A DNA stretch of 64,000 nucleotides, taken from the NCBI RefSeq assembly GCF_003268025.1, contig NZ_QLUW01000001.1, positions 558,001-622,000 on the forward strand, in the 5' to 3' direction. Both the position numbers and the translations under genes were made by a program. Origin of the DNA: Paenibacillus montanisoli. Its GTDB lineage: Bacteria; Bacillota; Bacilli; Paenibacillales; Paenibacillaceae. This document shows, piece after piece, positions 1 to 8,812 of the stretch. A model generated the notes under the pieces. The model was not told the DNA's origin and did not search any database. It saw only the letters and a list, made by a program, of their open reading frames with translations. The stretch's first letter is position 1, and each line of letters opens with the position of its first letter.

Positions 1-218
1 TGCCGGAGCAAATTCGCCACGATGCCGTTCTGCGCGTCGACCGGGCGGCGGCGCTCGCTTGCGCTGTCATCATCTGGCTCCCGCAAGGTTTGCTGCTTCC
101 GCCGCAAGGCTATATGGTGCAGGCAGCAGCTTCGTTAGGCTTATCGCTTCTCTACGTGCTGATCGTGCGGCCCGGGAGAGTGAGACGCAAGCTGGCGGTC
201 GATCCGGATGAGGATTAA
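1..218 (+). CDS. C-terminal end of an unidentified membrane protein (partial)
   Basis: An open frame enters from the left edge (codons in phase from base 3) and ends with TAA at 216-218, giving about 71 residues. It contains two hydrophobic stretches (around ACAVIIWLPQGLLL and AASLGLSLLYVLIV) separated by a short loop, then a basic and finally acidic tail (VRRKLAVDPDED). This is the topology of the last two membrane helices of a polytopic protein. A strong terminator follows 27 bases after the stop, which supports a real gene end. The fragment is too short to name a family. Confidence 0.6.
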   Translation, partial: PEQIRHDAVLRVDRAAALACAVIIWLPQGLLLPPQGYMVQAAASLGLSLLYVLIVRPGRVRRKLAVDPDED

Positions 219-244
219 TTGGCAGCACCATAGCTTGAAACCAT

Positions 245-294
245 GAAACAACCTTAGTCCATGCGTCAATAGGACTAAAGTTGTTTCTTTTTTT
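245..294 (+). terminator. Intrinsic terminator after the partial membrane protein gene
   Basis: A 16-base arm at 245-260 (GAAACAACCTTAGTCC) pairs with 272-287 (GGACTAAAGTTGTTTC) with one mismatch, around an 11-base loop, followed by seven T residues. Confidence 0.85.
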
Positions 295-874
295 CGACTC
301 CGATGTATGTAACATCTTTTGTAAGGCTTGCAGAAGGCGCCGATTTGCCGATGCAAACGTTTCACTTTGTTTTTCAAAGTTAGGCTAGAAGAAGGCGGCG
401 AATTCTTTTCGACAGTGAAAGCGCTTGGCGTATGGAAAAGGAATGGTAAAGCTGCCGAAGTTGGAAGATAAATTCATATAAATTTTTAAATAAATCATAT
501 CCATCACGTAAACAAAACGAAAAGTAATGTGGAATTTATTATTTTTTTGTGAAATTTCTTTGGAAAATGAAGTTACTTCTTCGACAAGCTGCAAACAGTC
601 CTTTGTCGAAAACTAGGGGGCGAATGCATAGGAAGTAGGATACCATTTTATATCCACGAAGGTATACTGGATAAGGATTAAGAGCAAATCTCACATTCGA
701 TACGCATCTATGGAAATTGCATAATTTTGGTAAATTAAGTATTCAGAGAAGGGAATTGGTTTACAAAACATGGGAAAAAGTAATATGTAAAAAATTACTC
801 ATGCTGGTACTTCGTCGAAGGTTGAATGTTCATAATCTATGCTTCAGCTAGATGCAGAGAAGGAGACGATATCG
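295..874. other. Long AT-rich spacer and glgC leader
   Basis: No convincing gene is seen in about 580 bases. The stretch is clearly more AT-rich than its neighbours, especially 450-560 and 720-800. Possible start signals for glgC are TTTACA at 760-765 with TATGTA at 784-789 (18-base spacer), and CATAATCTA at 831-839, which fits the -10 pattern of mother-cell sigma factors but has no matching -35. In Bacillus subtilis the glg operon is sigma-E dependent, so the second site is of interest, but neither is secure. Confidence 0.35.
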
Positions 875-2038
875 ATGAGTAAGAAGAAAATGGTAGCGAT
901 GCTTTTAGCAGGAGGAGAAGGCAAGCGGCTTGGCGTTTTGACGCAGGAGCTCGCGAAGCCGGCTGTGCATTTTGGCGGGAAGTACAGAATCATTGATTTC
1001 ACCTTAAGCAATTGTGCGCATTCCGGTATCGATACCGTCGGCGTGTTGACGCAGTACCAACCTCTGGTGCTTAACAGCTACCTGGGCAATGGCAGCCCAT
1101 GGGGGCTTGATCGCCGCGATGGCGGCATGACCATCCTGCCTCCTTACGTTAAGCAGAAGGGCGGCAAATGGTATAAAGGAACAGCGAATGCCATTTACCA
1201 GAATATCGGGTTTATCGATCAGTACGACCCCGAATATGTGCTCGTTATCTCCGGCGACCACATTTACAAAATGGACTACGAGCTGATGCTGGAGCAGCAT
1301 GAGAAGCGCGGGGCGGACGTGACCATAGCATGTCTCCAAGTTGATTGGAAAGAGGCAAGCCGTTTCGGCATTATGAATGTGGACGATACCGGCGCGATCA
1401 CCTCCTTCGTGGAGAAGCCGAAGGTGCCGGTCAGCAATCTCGCCTCGATGGGCGTTTATATTTTCTCGTGGGCTGTCCTCAAAAAATATTTAATCCGCGA
1501 TGAAGCGAACGATTTATCCGGTAACGACTTCGGCAAAGACGTCATCCCGGCCATGCTGAACGACCGCGTCCGGCTGTACTCCTATACGTTCAACTGCTAT
1601 TGGAAAGATGTCGGTACGCTTGACAGCTTATGGGAAGCGAACATGGATCTGCTCGCCAAGAAGCCGTCGCTCGATTTGAATGACCCTTGCAGGCCCGTCT
1701 ACTCGGTGAGTCCGAATCGGCCGGCGCACTATGCGGCAGCTGGTGCAACCATTACGAACTCGCTCGTTTCGGAAGGCTGTTTGATTGAAGGGGATGTACG
1801 GCACTCCGTGCTCTTCTGCGATGTGCAAGTAGGTCCGGACAGCCGGATTCAAGATTCCGTCCTTATGCCGAACGTGAAGATCGGCAAAGGGGTACGCATC
1901 TACAAAGCCATCATTTGCGAAGGTGCCGTTATCGCCGATGGCGTTACGATCGGCAGTCCTGGCAGCAGCGAGGTTACCGTTATTCATGAATCGGTACAGG
2001 AGGGAGAACAGCCATGCGTGCAAATTTACTCGGCGTAA
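875..2038 (+). CDS. glgC: Glucose-1-phosphate adenylyltransferase, catalytic subunit GlgC
   Basis: Makes ADP-glucose from glucose-1-phosphate and ATP, the committed step of bacterial glycogen synthesis, in the cytosol. The protein opens with the nucleotidyltransferase signature ([14 protein letters not shown]) followed by [15 protein letters not shown], and has [10 protein letters not shown] and VEKPK motifs before a C-terminal left-handed beta-helix region with hexapeptide-like repeats. I place the start at ATG 875 because AAGGAG at 860-865 lies nine bases upstream; an earlier in-frame ATG at 839 lacks a ribosome binding site. Length is 387 residues, normal for Bacillales GlgC. It overlaps glgD by 25 bases, so the two are translated as a pair. 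No glgA, glgB or glgP is adjacent. Confidence 0.95.
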   Translation: MSKKKMVAMLLAGGEGKRLGVLTQELAKPAVHFGGKYRIIDFTLSNCAHSGIDTVGVLTQYQPLVLNSYLGNGSPWGLDRRDGGMTILPPYVKQKGGKWYKGTANAIYQNIGFIDQYDPEYVLVISGDHIYKMDYELMLEQHEKRGADVTIACLQVDWKEASRFGIMNVDDTGAITSFVEKPKVPVSNLASMGVYIFSWAVLKKYLIRDEANDLSGNDFGKDVIPAMLNDRVRLYSYTFNCYWKDVGTLDSLWEANMDLLAKKPSLDLNDPCRPVYSVSPNRPAHYAAAGATITNSLVSEGCLIEGDVRHSVLFCDVQVGPDSRIQDSVLMPNVKIGKGVRIYKAIICEGAVIADGVTIGSPGSSEVTVIHESVQEGEQPCVQIYSA

Positions 2039-3096
2039 TCAATCTTATCCAAGAGCCGGATGAGCTTGGGGCGCTTACCGCTGGTCGCTGCTTGGCGGCA
2101 GTTCCTTTCGGCGGGCAGTATCGGATGATTGATTTTACGTTATCGAGCATGGCGAACTCGGGTATTTCGCGCGTCGGCATTTTCGCCCATACGAAATACC
2201 GGCCGCTTATCGACCATTTGGGCTCCGGCCAGCAGTGGGACCTTCATCACCAGCGTAAGGGCGGACTTTCCATTATTCCGCCAACGATTCGGGATGACTG
2301 CAATGAGGTTCCGGGCGGCGATCTGGTGCACTTTTTTCAAAATCGGGATTACTTTACGCGCAACTCGTGCGAGTATGTCGTTCTTGCGCGCAGCCATATG
2401 CTCTGCAGCGTGGACTTCAAGCCGGCATTGGCCGCGCATCTGGCAAGCGGGGCTGATGTAACGGTCATTTGCAAGCAGTCCAAGGACCTGCTCGGCGGCA
2501 AGGCAAGACTGGTTGAGGCCGACGGAGATGGGCGCATTACCGCGATGCAGAGAGAGAACGGACAGGCGGAAAGCGGCTTGATCTCCATGGAAATGTATAT
2601 CATGCGCAAGGAGCTGCTGCTGGATCTGGTGATCACTTCGCTGGCGCAGGGGCAGGACTATCTCGTGGAGCATGCGATTCTATCGCGGATTGAAGAGCTT
2701 CATATGCAAAGCTACCTGTTTGATGGTTATGTGGGCGTTATCAATACGCTGCCAAGCTATTATGAGAACAGTATGGAGCTGCTTCGTCCGGCGTCATGGA
2801 GAAGCCTATTCGCCCGCCATGGCACGATCGCGACCAAGCTGAACGACGAGCCGCCGGCGCGGTACACGGAAGATGCCACGACGAGCAATTCCATGATCGC
2901 CAATGGCTGCATCATCGAAGGAACGGTCATGAACAGCATTTTGTTCGAAGGGGTCCATGTTCGGAAGGGCGCATTGGTGCGCAACAGCATCGTCATGCAA
3001 AATGCCGTTATCGACATGCATGGCGTTGTCGATCATGTGATTTACGATTCCGGCGCTACGATCGGCTGCGGCCGCGAGCTGCGCAAAGCCGAGTAA
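2014..3096 (+). CDS. glgD: Glucose-1-phosphate adenylyltransferase regulatory subunit GlgD
   Basis: Non-catalytic partner of GlgC in Firmicutes; the known role is to modulate the activity of the GlgC/GlgD complex. The 360-residue protein has the nucleotidyltransferase fold ([19 protein letters not shown] resembles the GlgC segment) but the N-terminal nucleotide-binding loop is degenerate: [15 protein letters not shown] replaces AGGEGKRL. The C-terminus keeps beta-helix repeats ([20 protein letters not shown]). GAGGG upstream of ATG 2014 serves as the ribosome binding site, inside the end of glgC. A terminator follows 45 bases after the stop. Confidence 0.93.
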   Translation: MRANLLGVINLIQEPDELGALTAGRCLAAVPFGGQYRMIDFTLSSMANSGISRVGIFAHTKYRPLIDHLGSGQQWDLHHQRKGGLSIIPPTIRDDCNEVPGGDLVHFFQNRDYFTRNSCEYVVLARSHMLCSVDFKPALAAHLASGADVTVICKQSKDLLGGKARLVEADGDGRITAMQRENGQAESGLISMEMYIMRKELLLDLVITSLAQGQDYLVEHAILSRIEELHMQSYLFDGYVGVINTLPSYYENSMELLRPASWRSLFARHGTIATKLNDEPPARYTEDATTSNSMIANGCIIEGTVMNSILFEGVHVRKGALVRNSIVMQNAVIDMHGVVDHVIYDSGATIGCGRELRKAE

Positions 3097-3140
3097 CGAA
3101 AAGCTGCCGTTCTTTCCGTTGCATAGAATATTGGGGGCAA

Positions 3141-3200
3141 AAAGCGGGGCAGTGAGGAGAGGTCGTTAGGTTGACCTCTGCTCGCTGCCCCGCTTATTTT
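3141..3200. terminator. Bidirectional terminator between glgD and the aminotransferase gene
   Basis: Long hairpin with arms GCGGGGCAG (from 3144) and CTGCCCCGC (to 3193), extended by AGAGGTC/GACCTCT inside. An A-run precedes and a T-rich run follows, so it can serve both convergent genes. Confidence 0.85.
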
Positions 3201-3203
3201 GCA

Positions 3204-4517
3204 TTATTTGCTTGCGACGGCCACGTCTTGAACCGCTTTGTAAATCGTATCGAACAGCTCCTCGAGATTCTCCTCCTCGATGCAGGAGAACGCGACTCGA
3301 AGATCGGTTTCGCCCAGCGCGATCGTACCGATTTCATACGCGTCCAGCAGGCGGGTACGGACGGATTCCGCATCGACGCCGTTCAGCTTGAGGCACATAA
3401 AGTAGCCGGAGTTGAACGGATAATACGACCAGACATCCCCGTAGCGGCCGCTGTCCAGCAGGGACTTGACGCGATTCGCGCGGCCCTTCATAATCGCGAA
3501 TTTCTCTTCCTTCTGCGCATCGAAGTCCGGCGACTGCAGCGCCTTCAGCACGAAAGTTTGGGACGGATGCGGCCCGCTTGAGATCGTCGCGCGGATAATG
3601 CCGAGCGTCTTCTGTTCCAGTGCGGACAGCAAGGAGTCAGACGAGCCTGCGTAGGTGATGAAGCCGACGCGGAAGCCCCATACGTATTCCTCTTTCGTTG
3701 CGCCGTCGACCTTGATCGGCAGCACGCGAGGGTGCAGATCGGCCAGTTGGCCGAACAGGGACTCGTGCATGGAGCCTTCGAAGAAGAGGCCGAAGTACGC
3801 ATCGTCGGTAACGGCTACGACGTTAATGCCGGCCTCCGCCGCATCGCGGATCGCTGCCACGATTTCTGCGCCTTCTTCAGCGCCAGGCGTATACCCTGTC
3901 GGATTGTTAGGGAAATTCAGGACGACAATCGCTTTGCCTTTGCTCTTCTGAGCTAGCAGCGCCTCGCGAAGGCCTGCGCTATTAAAGCGGTCTTCGCTAT
4001 TATATAGCGGGTATTCTACGATCTCGGCGCCGCGGCGTACGCCGAAGGTCAGTTCGTAGTTTTCCCAGTTCTTGTTCGGAATGATGACGGCATCGCCCGC
4101 ATCGGCGAATAGATCGGCTACAATGCTCAGGCCGTGCGTCAGCGCATTGGTAACGACCGGATTGCCGTACGCTTTATTGGCAAGCGAAGGATTCTCCTTC
4201 AGCATCTTGCTTCGCCATGCGGCACGAAGCTCCGGCTTGCCTGCCGGCGGCGCATATTCGTAGAGATCCTTCGGATTGTAAGCGGAGAGCGTATCCTGAA
4301 TAACCTTCAAATGCATCGGTTGGCCTTTCTCAATGGCAATGCCGATCGTGGCATTGTATTTCTTGGCCTTCGCTTTCGCTTCGGCAGATTGACTCAAAAT
4401 GCCTTCCTTCGGGAAATAAATGGCTTTACCGAGTGTTGACAACATGGCGAACACGTGACCGTTCTCCCGCTCAATCGTCGCGTTCAATGCTTGCGCAAGT
4501 GAGTTCATCGACTTCAT
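3204..4517 (-). CDS. PLP-dependent class I/II aminotransferase
   Basis: A 437-residue fold-type I aminotransferase. Visible landmarks are the substrate/cofactor loop NFPNNPTGY, the aspartate segment VTDDAYFG, and DGATKEEYVWGFRVGF, whose lysine is the likely Schiff-base residue, followed by the arginine of the GFRVGF segment. The substrate cannot be read from sequence. The start is uncertain: GGAAGG at 4522-4527 is only four bases from ATG 4517 and thirteen from ATG 4508. It is divergent from an AraC-type regulator with direct and inverted repeats between them, so that regulator may control it. Expression probably starts from an extended -10 promoter at 4572-4580. Confidence 0.85.
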   Translation of the reverse strand: MKSMNSLAQALNATIERENGHVFAMLSTLGKAIYFPKEGILSQSAEAKAKAKKYNATIGIAIEKGQPMHLKVIQDTLSAYNPKDLYEYAPPAGKPELRAAWRSKMLKENPSLANKAYGNPVVTNALTHGLSIVADLFADAGDAVIIPNKNWENYELTFGVRRGAEIVEYPLYNSEDRFNSAGLREALLAQKSKGKAIVVLNFPNNPTGYTPGAEEGAEIVAAIRDAAEAGINVVAVTDDAYFGLFFEGSMHESLFGQLADLHPRVLPIKVDGATKEEYVWGFRVGFITYAGSSDSLLSALEQKTLGIIRATISSGPHPSQTFVLKALQSPDFDAQKEEKFAIMKGRANRVKSLLDSGRYGDVWSYYPFNSGYFMCLKLNGVDAESVRTRLLDAYEIGTIALGETDLRVAFSCIEEENLEELFDTIYKAVQDVAVASK

Positions 4518-4542
4518 TCATCCTTCCGGCGTTTCATCGTTT

Positions 4543-4620
4543 GGTTTCCGCTCGGAAACCATTTAGGAAATATTATAGCACTGTTTGGGAGCGGAAGGCC
4601 ATGTTAGAACGCCATTTAGG
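4543..4620. promoter_or_regulatory. Candidate operator repeats between aminotransferase and AraC gene
   Basis: A perfect inverted repeat GGTTTCC-GCTC-GGAAACC occupies 4543-4560, inside the leader of the leftward gene. A direct repeat CCATTTAGG occurs at 4559-4567 and 4612-4620, 53 bases apart (about five helical turns), flanking the leftward promoter. AraC-family proteins typically bind spaced direct repeats, so these are candidate sites; no binding is shown. Confidence 0.4.
4572..4580 (-). promoter_or_regulatory. Extended -10 promoter for the aminotransferase
   Basis: The minus strand reads TGC-TATAAT, a perfect -10 with an extended TGn element and no good -35 upstream. The predicted leader would be about 48 bases. 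Confidence 0.5.
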
Positions 4621-4663
4621 CAACAAATATTTCCGGGTGGCCTCCCGCCGGGGACAACTCGTA

Positions 4664-4692
4664 TTGGCAAAGGATTCGCAGTATTGTATGAT
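4664..4692 (+). promoter_or_regulatory. Sigma-A promoter of the AraC-type regulator
   Basis: TTGGCA at 4664-4669 and TATGAT at 4687-4692 with an ideal 17-base spacer; predicted leader about 32 bases. Confidence 0.7.
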
Positions 4693-4731
4693 GACATCGA
4701 CATTGTTTATGCAAATGAAAGGAAGATGAAG

Positions 4732-5517
4732 ATGCTGCACTGTGCGCCGACATCTTTTCAATTAAAACCCGCCTTTGCCAAGATCGTATGCGAGCCGGGC
4801 TGGAAGTGGCAGAAGCGCGAAAAACCGCTTGCGAATTACGATTTGTTCTACGTCTGGAGCGGCAGCGGCGAAGTCATATTAAACGGCGTGCCATATCCCG
4901 TCAGCAAGGGCAGCTGCTTTCTGTTTAAGCCGGGCGACTTTACGAGCGCGACCCATAATCCGCAAAAGCCGCTCGTGCTGACCTATATTCATTTCGACGT
5001 CTCGGAACGGGTCGATCTCGTACCGCAATCCTACCGGATTCTGAAGGAAACGGTGGATTTCGAGCATCTGCTGTCGCGGTACGTAAGGCTGTTTCTCGTG
5101 AAGACCTATGCCGCGGAGGAAGAAGCCCAGCTTATTTTAAAGCAGCTGATGATTTATCTGCTGCGCGAGGATCTGGAAGGGCCGGTAGAACGGAAGGCCA
5201 GCAATCAGCTGACCGAGGCCATTCACGAGGTAGCCAACTTTATCCGGCAAAATCCCGGGATCGCGCACCGCGTGGAAGATTTGGCGCAGCGGGCGCAGCT
5301 GTCGCCGAGATATTTCTCGATCAAGTTTAAGGAACTGATCGGCGCGTCGGTGCAGTCGTATATGATCCGCACCCGCATCGAACGTGCGCAGCATCTGCTG
5401 ATGCATGCGGGGATGAACGTGACGGAGGTTGCCGATGCGCTTGGCTACCGCGATATTTTCTTCTTTAGCCGGCAGTTTAAGCAATACACGGGGAAGAGCC
5501 CATCGGAGATCCGGTAG
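4732..5517 (+). CDS. AraC-family transcriptional regulator with cupin sensor domain
   Basis: A 261-residue regulator. The first ~120 residues form a cupin-like ligand domain (LFYVWSGSGEVILNGV, then GSCFLFKPGDF), and the last ~100 carry the double helix-turn-helix of the AraC family, ending in the typical signature (VADALGYRDIFFFSRQFK ... GKSPSEIR). ATG 4732 is chosen because GGAAG at 4721-4725 lies six bases upstream; ATG 4726 would abut it. Divergent orientation points to the aminotransferase gene as a target. The ligand is unknown. Confidence 0.88.
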   Translation: MLHCAPTSFQLKPAFAKIVCEPGWKWQKREKPLANYDLFYVWSGSGEVILNGVPYPVSKGSCFLFKPGDFTSATHNPQKPLVLTYIHFDVSERVDLVPQSYRILKETVDFEHLLSRYVRLFLVKTYAAEEEAQLILKQLMIYLLREDLEGPVERKASNQLTEAIHEVANFIRQNPGIAHRVEDLAQRAQLSPRYFSIKFKELIGASVQSYMIRTRIERAQHLLMHAGMNVTEVADALGYRDIFFFSRQFKQYTGKSPSEIR

Positions 5518-5527
5518 GCTCTTTTTT
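5495..5527 (+). terminator. Terminator overlapping the stop of the AraC gene
   Basis: Arms AGAGCC (5495-5500) and GGCTCT (5517-5522) with a small inner CGG/CCG stem, followed by five T residues. Confidence 0.6.
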
Positions 5528-5550
5528 CTTGTTCTGTTCGTGCGGCGCGG

Positions 5551-6189
5551 CTAGTCGCCGATTGCTCGGTTATGATGCGGGCAGTAGCGATTCATCAGGT
5601 CGATCGTCTCCGCGTCTAGGGGCAGATCGCGTTTCGCCAGACTGTCTGTTATGGACGCTTTAGCGCTCGCTTTCATATTTTGGCCGAATTTGAACTTGCC
5701 GGTAATCCGGTCCGCGTCGATCCGAACGACGGCGACGCCCTTCAGCCGCGGGAAATAGTCCGGATCGTCGGCATCGATCGTTTTGTAGCCGCCTTCGGGC
5801 TGTAACTTACGCATCAGCGCCTCAAGCGCAGCCGCTTTCTCGTGCGGATCGACAACGATGGCGGCGCGGCCGTCCAGCCGTACGGATTTGAAAAAGGCCG
5901 TCGCCGGACATGCCATGAGCGGATCGGTGAAATAAGATGGAATGATGGCATATTCCTTGGCCGCCATGAAGGTTACTCGTTCGTTTGCTTTTAGCTGGGT
6001 CATTTTCTCCCCGATGCGGCTGCCGTGGAAATAGACGCTCCCGTTTGTGTAGACGAAATTCAGCGGCGTCATGCCGGGTTCTCCGTCCGCCGTAACCGTC
6101 CCTAGAAACCCGAAGCTCATCTCCTGCAAAAAGCTTTCGATTTCCTCGAGATTTTCTACTTCGTTCATCTCAAATTCTTTTCTGCGCAT
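5551..6189 (-). CDS. Pyridoxamine 5'-phosphate oxidase-like split-barrel flavoprotein
   Basis: A 212-residue protein of the PNPOx-like FMN-binding split barrel group. It shows the fold's opening strand pattern (FGFLGTVTADGEPGMTPLNF), then VYFHGSRIGEKMTQL and ERVTFMAAKEYAIIPSYF. Members oxidise or reduce small substrates with FMN, F420 or haem; the substrate here is not readable. ATG 6189 is chosen because GGGAGG lies nine bases upstream; a longer frame to 6252 has no such site. It is divergent from a MocR regulator, a PLP-sensing family, which suggests that regulator controls it. Confidence 0.82.
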   Translation of the reverse strand: MRRKEFEMNEVENLEEIESFLQEMSFGFLGTVTADGEPGMTPLNFVYTNGSVYFHGSRIGEKMTQLKANERVTFMAAKEYAIIPSYFTDPLMACPATAFFKSVRLDGRAAIVVDPHEKAAALEALMRKLQPEGGYKTIDADDPDYFPRLKGVAVVRIDADRITGKFKFGQNMKASAKASITDSLAKRDLPLDAETIDLMNRYCPHHNRAIGD

Positions 6190-6216
6190 GTCAATCAGCC
6201 TCCCTAATTGGTTAAG

Positions 6217-6272
6217 AGCATACCGCGAATATTGACATTTCAAAAGATCCAATTTAGGTTAGTTTTATTGGA
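6217..6272. promoter_or_regulatory. Overlapping divergent promoters with inverted repeat (MocR control region)
   Basis: Rightward: TTGACA 6232-6237, 17 bases, TAGGTT 6255-6260. Leftward: TTTTGA (6245-6240), 17 bases, TATGCT (6222-6217). An inverted repeat TCCAAT (6248-6253) / ATTGGA (6267-6272), about two helical turns centre to centre, overlaps the rightward -10 and start and abuts the leftward -35. This is where a MocR dimer could repress itself and activate or repress its neighbour. Confidence 0.6.
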
Positions 6273-6316
6273 CCGCATTACGACACGTAGTAGAAAATGG
6301 AAGGATTGTGCACGCT

Positions 6317-7810
6317 ATGGATATGGATTTCCGCATCCCCTATGAGCGGTATTTCGAGGAGCTTGGGCGAAAGACGGATGCGCTGTTCCATTCTCTCCGC
6401 GAGGCGATCGTAAACGACACGCTTGCTGGCGGAACCCGGCTGCCGTCCAGCCGTAAGCTTGCAGAGCTCTATGGTGTCTCGCGAGGATCGGTGAACCAAG
6501 CGTATGAGATGCTGATTGCGGAAGGGTATGTGCGGGCGGAAGGCGGCAGCGGCACGTTCGTTGCGGACTCGCTCGAGGCCATGGCGCCGGATAATCAGAG
6601 GAATGAGGGGGCTCATCTTCTGTTATCGGCTTGGGCGGAACGGCTGCTGGTCTCCAAGGATAAGTTCACTTCGATCGAGAATCATCCGTTCATTGAGCAT
6701 GGCGGTAAGGATGAGATTAGCTTCCGGGTTAAACAGGTGGATTCGTCTTATTTTCCGGTAGAGGAATGGAAAGCGGCCCTTCACGCCGAGGTGCGCGAGA
6801 TGATGGCCTGCTACCCGGAAATTAGCAGCGAGGTTGAAGGCTATTTGCCGCTGCGGGAGACGATTGCGCAAGATCTGCGCCGCGAGCGGGGAATAAGAGC
6901 GGATGCTTCGAATATCTGCATTACGAACGGATCCATGCACGGCATCGCTCTCTTGACCATGCTGCTTGTTCGGCCCGAGTTCCCGGTCGTGGTGGAAAAT
7001 CCGAGCTACAGCGGCATTCGCCGGGCCGTTGCTGCCGCTGGCGGTTCGATTATCGCAGCAGACGTCGATGACGACGGGATCGTGCCGCAGGATTGGCCGG
7101 CTAAGCTTCTTATCGTGACGCCCACGAGGCAGTTTCCTACGGGTGCCGTGCTATCGGCAAAACGCAGGTCGGAGCTGCTGAGATGGGCGGCACGCCAAGG
7201 TGCCGTCATTCTCGAGGATGATTACGACAGCGAGCTGCGCTGGGGCGGCAGGCCGGTCGAGCCGCTGAAGGCGCTGGATCGGGACGGACGAGTCGTTTAT
7301 ATGGGAACCTTCTCGAAAACGATGTTCGTCGATTTGCGGCTTGGGTACGTGGTGCTGCCGGATTCGCTCTTGGAGCCGTTCCGCTTGGCTAAGGCGCTGA
7401 TGGAGCCGTATCCTTCCGCTCTAGTGGAGCAGCGCGCGCTTGCCCATTTTATAGCAAGCGGCAGCTATTCCCGGCATTTGCGGAGGCTCAAGCGGGTCAT
7501 CGGACGCCGGCTGCTCGCCTTCCGTGAGGAGGTTGAACGTCGATTGGCGCGGTGGTTCCGTTTTGTCCCTTCGGATGCGGGGCTTCATCTGTATGCGGAG
7601 TGGAGGGGGGATTCGCGCAGCTATGCGTTGTTCAGGGATGCATGTGAAGCGGCCGGCGTGCGCTGGTCAATCGGCGACGGGCTATGGGAGGGCCAAGTGC
7701 TCCGAAATACGGCGCTTTTCGGCTTTGCGCATTTGTCAGAAGAGCAGATTGCTGCGGGAGCTCGGCGGATTGAAGCCGTTGCCGAGTCGCTGTTCGGCGG
7801 CGGTGGATAA
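6317..7810 (+). CDS. MocR/PdxR-type regulator: GntR winged helix fused to aminotransferase domain
   Basis: A 497-residue fusion. Residues ~10-80 are a GntR winged helix-turn-helix (LPSSRKLAELYGVSRGSVNQAYEMLIAEGYV ... GSGTFV); residues ~120-490 are a fold-type I aminotransferase-like domain. The sequence VVYMGTFSKTMFVDLRLGYVV carries the lysine expected to bind PLP, and TPTRQFPTGAVLS is the usual NPTG-like loop. MocR proteins sense PLP or an amino-acid-PLP adduct rather than transaminate. ATG 6317 is chosen over GTG 6308 because GGAAGGA at 6299-6305 is two bases from the GTG and 11 from the ATG. It likely regulates itself and the divergent PNPOx-like gene. Confidence 0.9.
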   Translation: MDMDFRIPYERYFEELGRKTDALFHSLREAIVNDTLAGGTRLPSSRKLAELYGVSRGSVNQAYEMLIAEGYVRAEGGSGTFVADSLEAMAPDNQRNEGAHLLLSAWAERLLVSKDKFTSIENHPFIEHGGKDEISFRVKQVDSSYFPVEEWKAALHAEVREMMACYPEISSEVEGYLPLRETIAQDLRRERGIRADASNICITNGSMHGIALLTMLLVRPEFPVVVENPSYSGIRRAVAAAGGSIIAADVDDDGIVPQDWPAKLLIVTPTRQFPTGAVLSAKRRSELLRWAARQGAVILEDDYDSELRWGGRPVEPLKALDRDGRVVYMGTFSKTMFVDLRLGYVVLPDSLLEPFRLAKALMEPYPSALVEQRALAHFIASGSYSRHLRRLKRVIGRRLLAFREEVERRLARWFRFVPSDAGLHLYAEWRGDSRSYALFRDACEAAGVRWSIGDGLWEGQVLRNTALFGFAHLSEEQIAAGARRIEAVAESLFGGGG

Positions 7811-7848
7811 AAAAAAGCGACGGGATCTCTCCGGATCCTGTCGCTTTC
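7809..7848. terminator. Bidirectional terminator between MocR gene and psd
   Basis: Arms GCGACGGGATC (7817-7827) and GATCCTGTCGC (7834-7844), flanked by an A-run on the left and a T-run on the right; the genes converge here. Confidence 0.8.
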
Positions 7849-7862
7849 CCGTTATTGCGATT

Positions 7863-8660
7863 TTATGGTGTCGCTAGCGTACCGAGCTTCTCGCCCATGC
7901 GGACTTTCAGCCCTGTTTTCATATCCGGGCGTGGGAAGAAGCTGTTGTCCTCGGTTAAAAGCACGACGGTGGAACCGAATTCGAAGTAAGCGAGGTCTTC
8001 GCCTTTCTCCATCCGTTCCTTTAACGGCAAAACATACTTGATGCTGCTGACGTTCATGGCGCCGACCTTGACGATGGCCGTCTCCGCGCCGGCATGTCGC
8101 ATGTAGGTGATAAGCCTTTCATTGCGGCTCAGCACGCGGCGCATGTGTCGAAGACCAAACTCATTGACGGGGTACACTTTACCCGGTACATGCTCGCGTT
8201 CCACGATCGTGCCTGCGACAGGCGTATGTATGCGGTGGTAATCGGTCGGGCTGAGATAGAGCACCATGTAGTAGCCGTTCTTGTAATTTTCCATGCGGGG
8301 AGAACGGTTGAGCAGTTCTTCAATGGTGTAGTCCTGCCCTTTGACGTTCAGAATCGTGCCTTGCTCGATAGGACCGCAGCCCGTAATTAATGCATCGACC
8401 GGACTGACAAGCGCGGTAGGGGCCGTGTCGATCGTACGCGCGCCGGGCTTCAACCGCCTCGTGAAAAATTCGTTCAATGTGCTATAGTCATGCAGTTGTT
8501 TTTCGGCTTCTTCTATAGTGATCCCGTACATGCGGGCGAATCTTGGAATTAAGCGTCGGCTAGCGGGCGACTGGGCAAATCGGCCGGTCATTCGCGAAAT
8601 CCATTTGCGCGAGCTAAGCTCTGTCATGGATCGGAGCAGCCATTTGGTCATGCCGGTCAT
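7863..8660 (-). CDS. psd: Phosphatidylserine decarboxylase proenzyme
   Basis: Converts phosphatidylserine to phosphatidylethanolamine at the membrane. The 265-residue proenzyme has the self-cleavage motif FGST (residues 228-231), with cleavage expected between Gly229 and Ser230 to create the pyruvoyl group on the small C-terminal subunit. Asp89 (SPVDALITG) and His142/His145 (DYHRIHTP) fit the remaining residues of the maturation triad. GAGAGG six bases upstream of ATG 8660 fixes the start. No pssA is adjacent in this window. Confidence 0.93.
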   Translation of the reverse strand: MTGMTKWLLRSMTELSSRKWISRMTGRFAQSPASRRLIPRFARMYGITIEEAEKQLHDYSTLNEFFTRRLKPGARTIDTAPTALVSPVDALITGCGPIEQGTILNVKGQDYTIEELLNRSPRMENYKNGYYMVLYLSPTDYHRIHTPVAGTIVEREHVPGKVYPVNEFGLRHMRRVLSRNERLITYMRHAGAETAIVKVGAMNVSSIKYVLPLKERMEKGEDLAYFEFGSTVVLLTEDNSFFPRPDMKTGLKVRMGEKLGTLATP

Positions 8661-8812
8661 TCACGTCCTCTCTGAAATAGCAGGTTCATCTTGGTTGTAA
8701 GGGTGGCCTTCGACTAGTTTGACATATCGCGACTTAATTATCAATAGAGTACCTTGGAAGTGCGAATAGCGCGTTAATTTCTATGCAAAAACAGACATAT
8801 GAGGTGCTTCGA

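Noticed and set aside
416-429. TGAAAGCGCTTGGC as a CcpA cre site upstream of glgC
   Set aside because: The left half fits, but the right end (GGC instead of WWCA) breaks the palindrome, and it lies about 450 bases before the gene.
385-594. Minus-strand frame of 69 codons in the glgC leader
   Set aside because: Starts with TTG behind a poorly placed AAAGGA, sits in AT-rich DNA, and encodes nothing recognisable.
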